DNA from: Candidatus Endomicrobiellum devescovinae
GTDB lineage: Bacteria > Elusimicrobiota > Endomicrobiia > Endomicrobiales > Endomicrobiaceae
Reading direction: 5' to 3'
Assembly (NCBI GenBank): GCA_031267795.1
Contig: JAIRYK010000022.1
Coordinates: 186,001 to 250,000, forward strand
Length of the DNA stretch: 64,000 nucleotides
Under the pieces are notes generated by a model. That model made no database searches, had not been told where the DNA came from, and worked only from the letters and a program-made list of their open reading frames with translations. This document shows positions 63,206 through 64,000 of this stretch, piece by piece. Each line of letters opens with the position of its first letter. Position 1 is the first letter of the stretch. The position numbers and the translations under genes are program-made.

Positions 63206-64000
63206 TTATGCTTTCAATTTTTCTAAAAGAATTTTATTTACAATCTGAGGATTTGCCTGTCCTTTAGATTTTTTCATGACAAGCCCGACTATTGCTCCGA
63301 TAGCTCTTTCTTTACCTGCCTTAAATTCGGCAACAGCCTTTGGACTCTCGGCAATAGCTTCATCGCAAATCTTCATAATCGCCGACTCATCTGAGATTTG
63401 AGCTAAGCCTTTTTCTTTTACTATAGTTTCAGGGTCTAAAGATTTCTCATACATTTCTTCAAAAACAGTTTTTGCAATCTTACCTGAAATAGCACCGCTT
63501 AAAATAAGAGATACTAGTTTAGCTAAATTTTTGCTTGAAACAGGCGACTCTGAAATATCTATTTTTGAAGCGTTGAGCTTAGCATTTAACTCAGTTGAAA
63601 TCCAGTTTGCAACAGGTTTCGCTGCGGCTTTTTTATCTTGCAAAGCCTCCAAAGTTTCTTCATAATAATCTGCGATCATTCTTGTTGAAGTCAAATAATC
63701 TGCGTCATATTCTGACAAACCATAATCGTTTATAAATCTTTTCTTTTTTACTTTAGGAAGTTCAGGAAGCTGCTTTCTTAAATCTTCAATAAAAGAATCA
63801 GGCAAATCAAAAGGAACCAAGTCAGGCTCAGGGAAATATCTGTAATCTAATGCTCCTTCTTTTGTCCGCATTGACTTTGTTATCCCTTCTTCGGCTTCCC
63901 AAAGCCTTGTTTCTTGTATAAGTTTACCTCCTGATTCAAGAACTTCAGTTTGTCTTTCAACTTCGTAAGCTATTGCATCTCTTACGCCTGATATAGAATT
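63206..64000 (-). CDS. gatB: Aspartyl/glutamyl-tRNA amidotransferase subunit B (5' part cut by window edge)
   Basis: About 264 C-terminal residues are visible and the frame runs off the window edge. It contains [27 protein letters not shown], a GatB catalytic-domain signature, and the YqeY-like C-terminal tail ([19 protein letters not shown]). GatCAB amidates Glu-tRNA(Gln) or Asp-tRNA(Asn). Because tRNA-Asn (GTT) is encoded here, an Asn-directed role is possible. Confidence 0.96.
   Translation of the reverse strand, partial: NSISGVRDAIAYEVERQTEVLESGGKLIQETRLWEAEEGITKSMRTKEGALDYRYFPEPDLVPFDLPDSFIEDLRKQLPELPKVKKKRFINDYGLSEYDADYLTSTRMIADYYEETLEALQDKKAAAKPVANWISTELNAKLNASKIDISESPVSSKNLAKLVSLILSGAISGKIAKTVFEEMYEKSLDPETIVKEKGLAQISDESAIMKICDEAIAESPKAVAEFKAGKERAIGAIVGLVMKKSKGQANPQIVNKILLEKLKA

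Overview
This is an AT-rich bacterial chromosome segment from a Gram-negative-type organism: it has a TolC-like outer membrane protein, predicted beta-barrels, lipoproteins, and peptidoglycan genes (murI, an AMIN amidase). The gene mix suggests the Elusimicrobiota, most likely an Endomicrobium-like termite-gut symbiont. It combines complete amino-acid pathway genes (ilvDBNC, proB), a two-headed 2-hydroxyacyl-CoA dehydratase-type activase, a lysine-rich histone H1-like protein, and several frameshifted genes typical of a genome undergoing reduction. The taxon is inferred from memory of these families and was not searched.

Layout. 0-2 kb: TolC/HlyD efflux genes, minus strand. 2.1-5.3 kb: iron uptake, with a frameshifted DtxR-type regulator, then feoA, feoB and a Cys-rich FeoB partner; palindromic operator candidates sit at both promoters. 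5.3-9.9 kb: cca, a small membrane protein and a large TPR protein split by a frameshift. 9.9-11.1 kb: a multiply frameshifted HESGH-motif gene. 11.2-15.4 kb: queE and queC, then a PAS-PAS histidine kinase and a tRNA-dependent cyclodipeptide synthase (CDPS), then queD, all on the minus strand. 15.6-25.0 kb: a nine-gene minus-strand run, ilvD-kinase-ilvB-ilvN-ilvC-PASTA-rpe-amidase-murI. 25.3-27.5 kb: an accessory pocket of secreted proteins of unknown function, two of them broken. 27.5-33.8 kb: smpB-addA-addB. 33.9-36.1 kb: a two-component pair. 36.2-36.5 kb: two divergent tRNA genes whose promoters share one -35 box. 36.6-39.3 kb: guaB, DUF2164 and an AEC transporter. 39.3-48.7 kb: rplM-rpsI, a predicted outer membrane protein, the 1409-residue activase, and the conserved rpmH-rnpA-yidD-yidC-jag cluster. 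48.8-49.4 kb: a histone-like protein and a small HTH protein. 49.7-54.5 kb: an operon for an exported-looking beta-CASP protein, a TPR protein, a small membrane protein, a DnaQ-like exonuclease and a frameshifted MTA/SAH deaminase. 54.6-64 kb: argS, nitroreductase, pcrA/uvrD, a nucleosidase overlapping an SPL-like radical SAM gene, proB and partial gatB.

The most interesting locus is the CDPS. It keeps the catalytic residues of the AlbC family, yet sits directly upstream of a sensor kinase inside the 7-deazaguanine (preQ0/queuosine) gene group. No cyclodipeptide oxidase, P450 or methyltransferase lies next to it, so the product may be a plain cyclodipeptide. Other notable items are a classic A AAA AAC slippery heptamer exactly at the dtxR frameshift, the shared -35 element of the divergent tRNAs, two leaderless-looking promoters of identical geometry, an apparently exported beta-CASP metallo-hydrolase, and an eight-cysteine secreted peptide.
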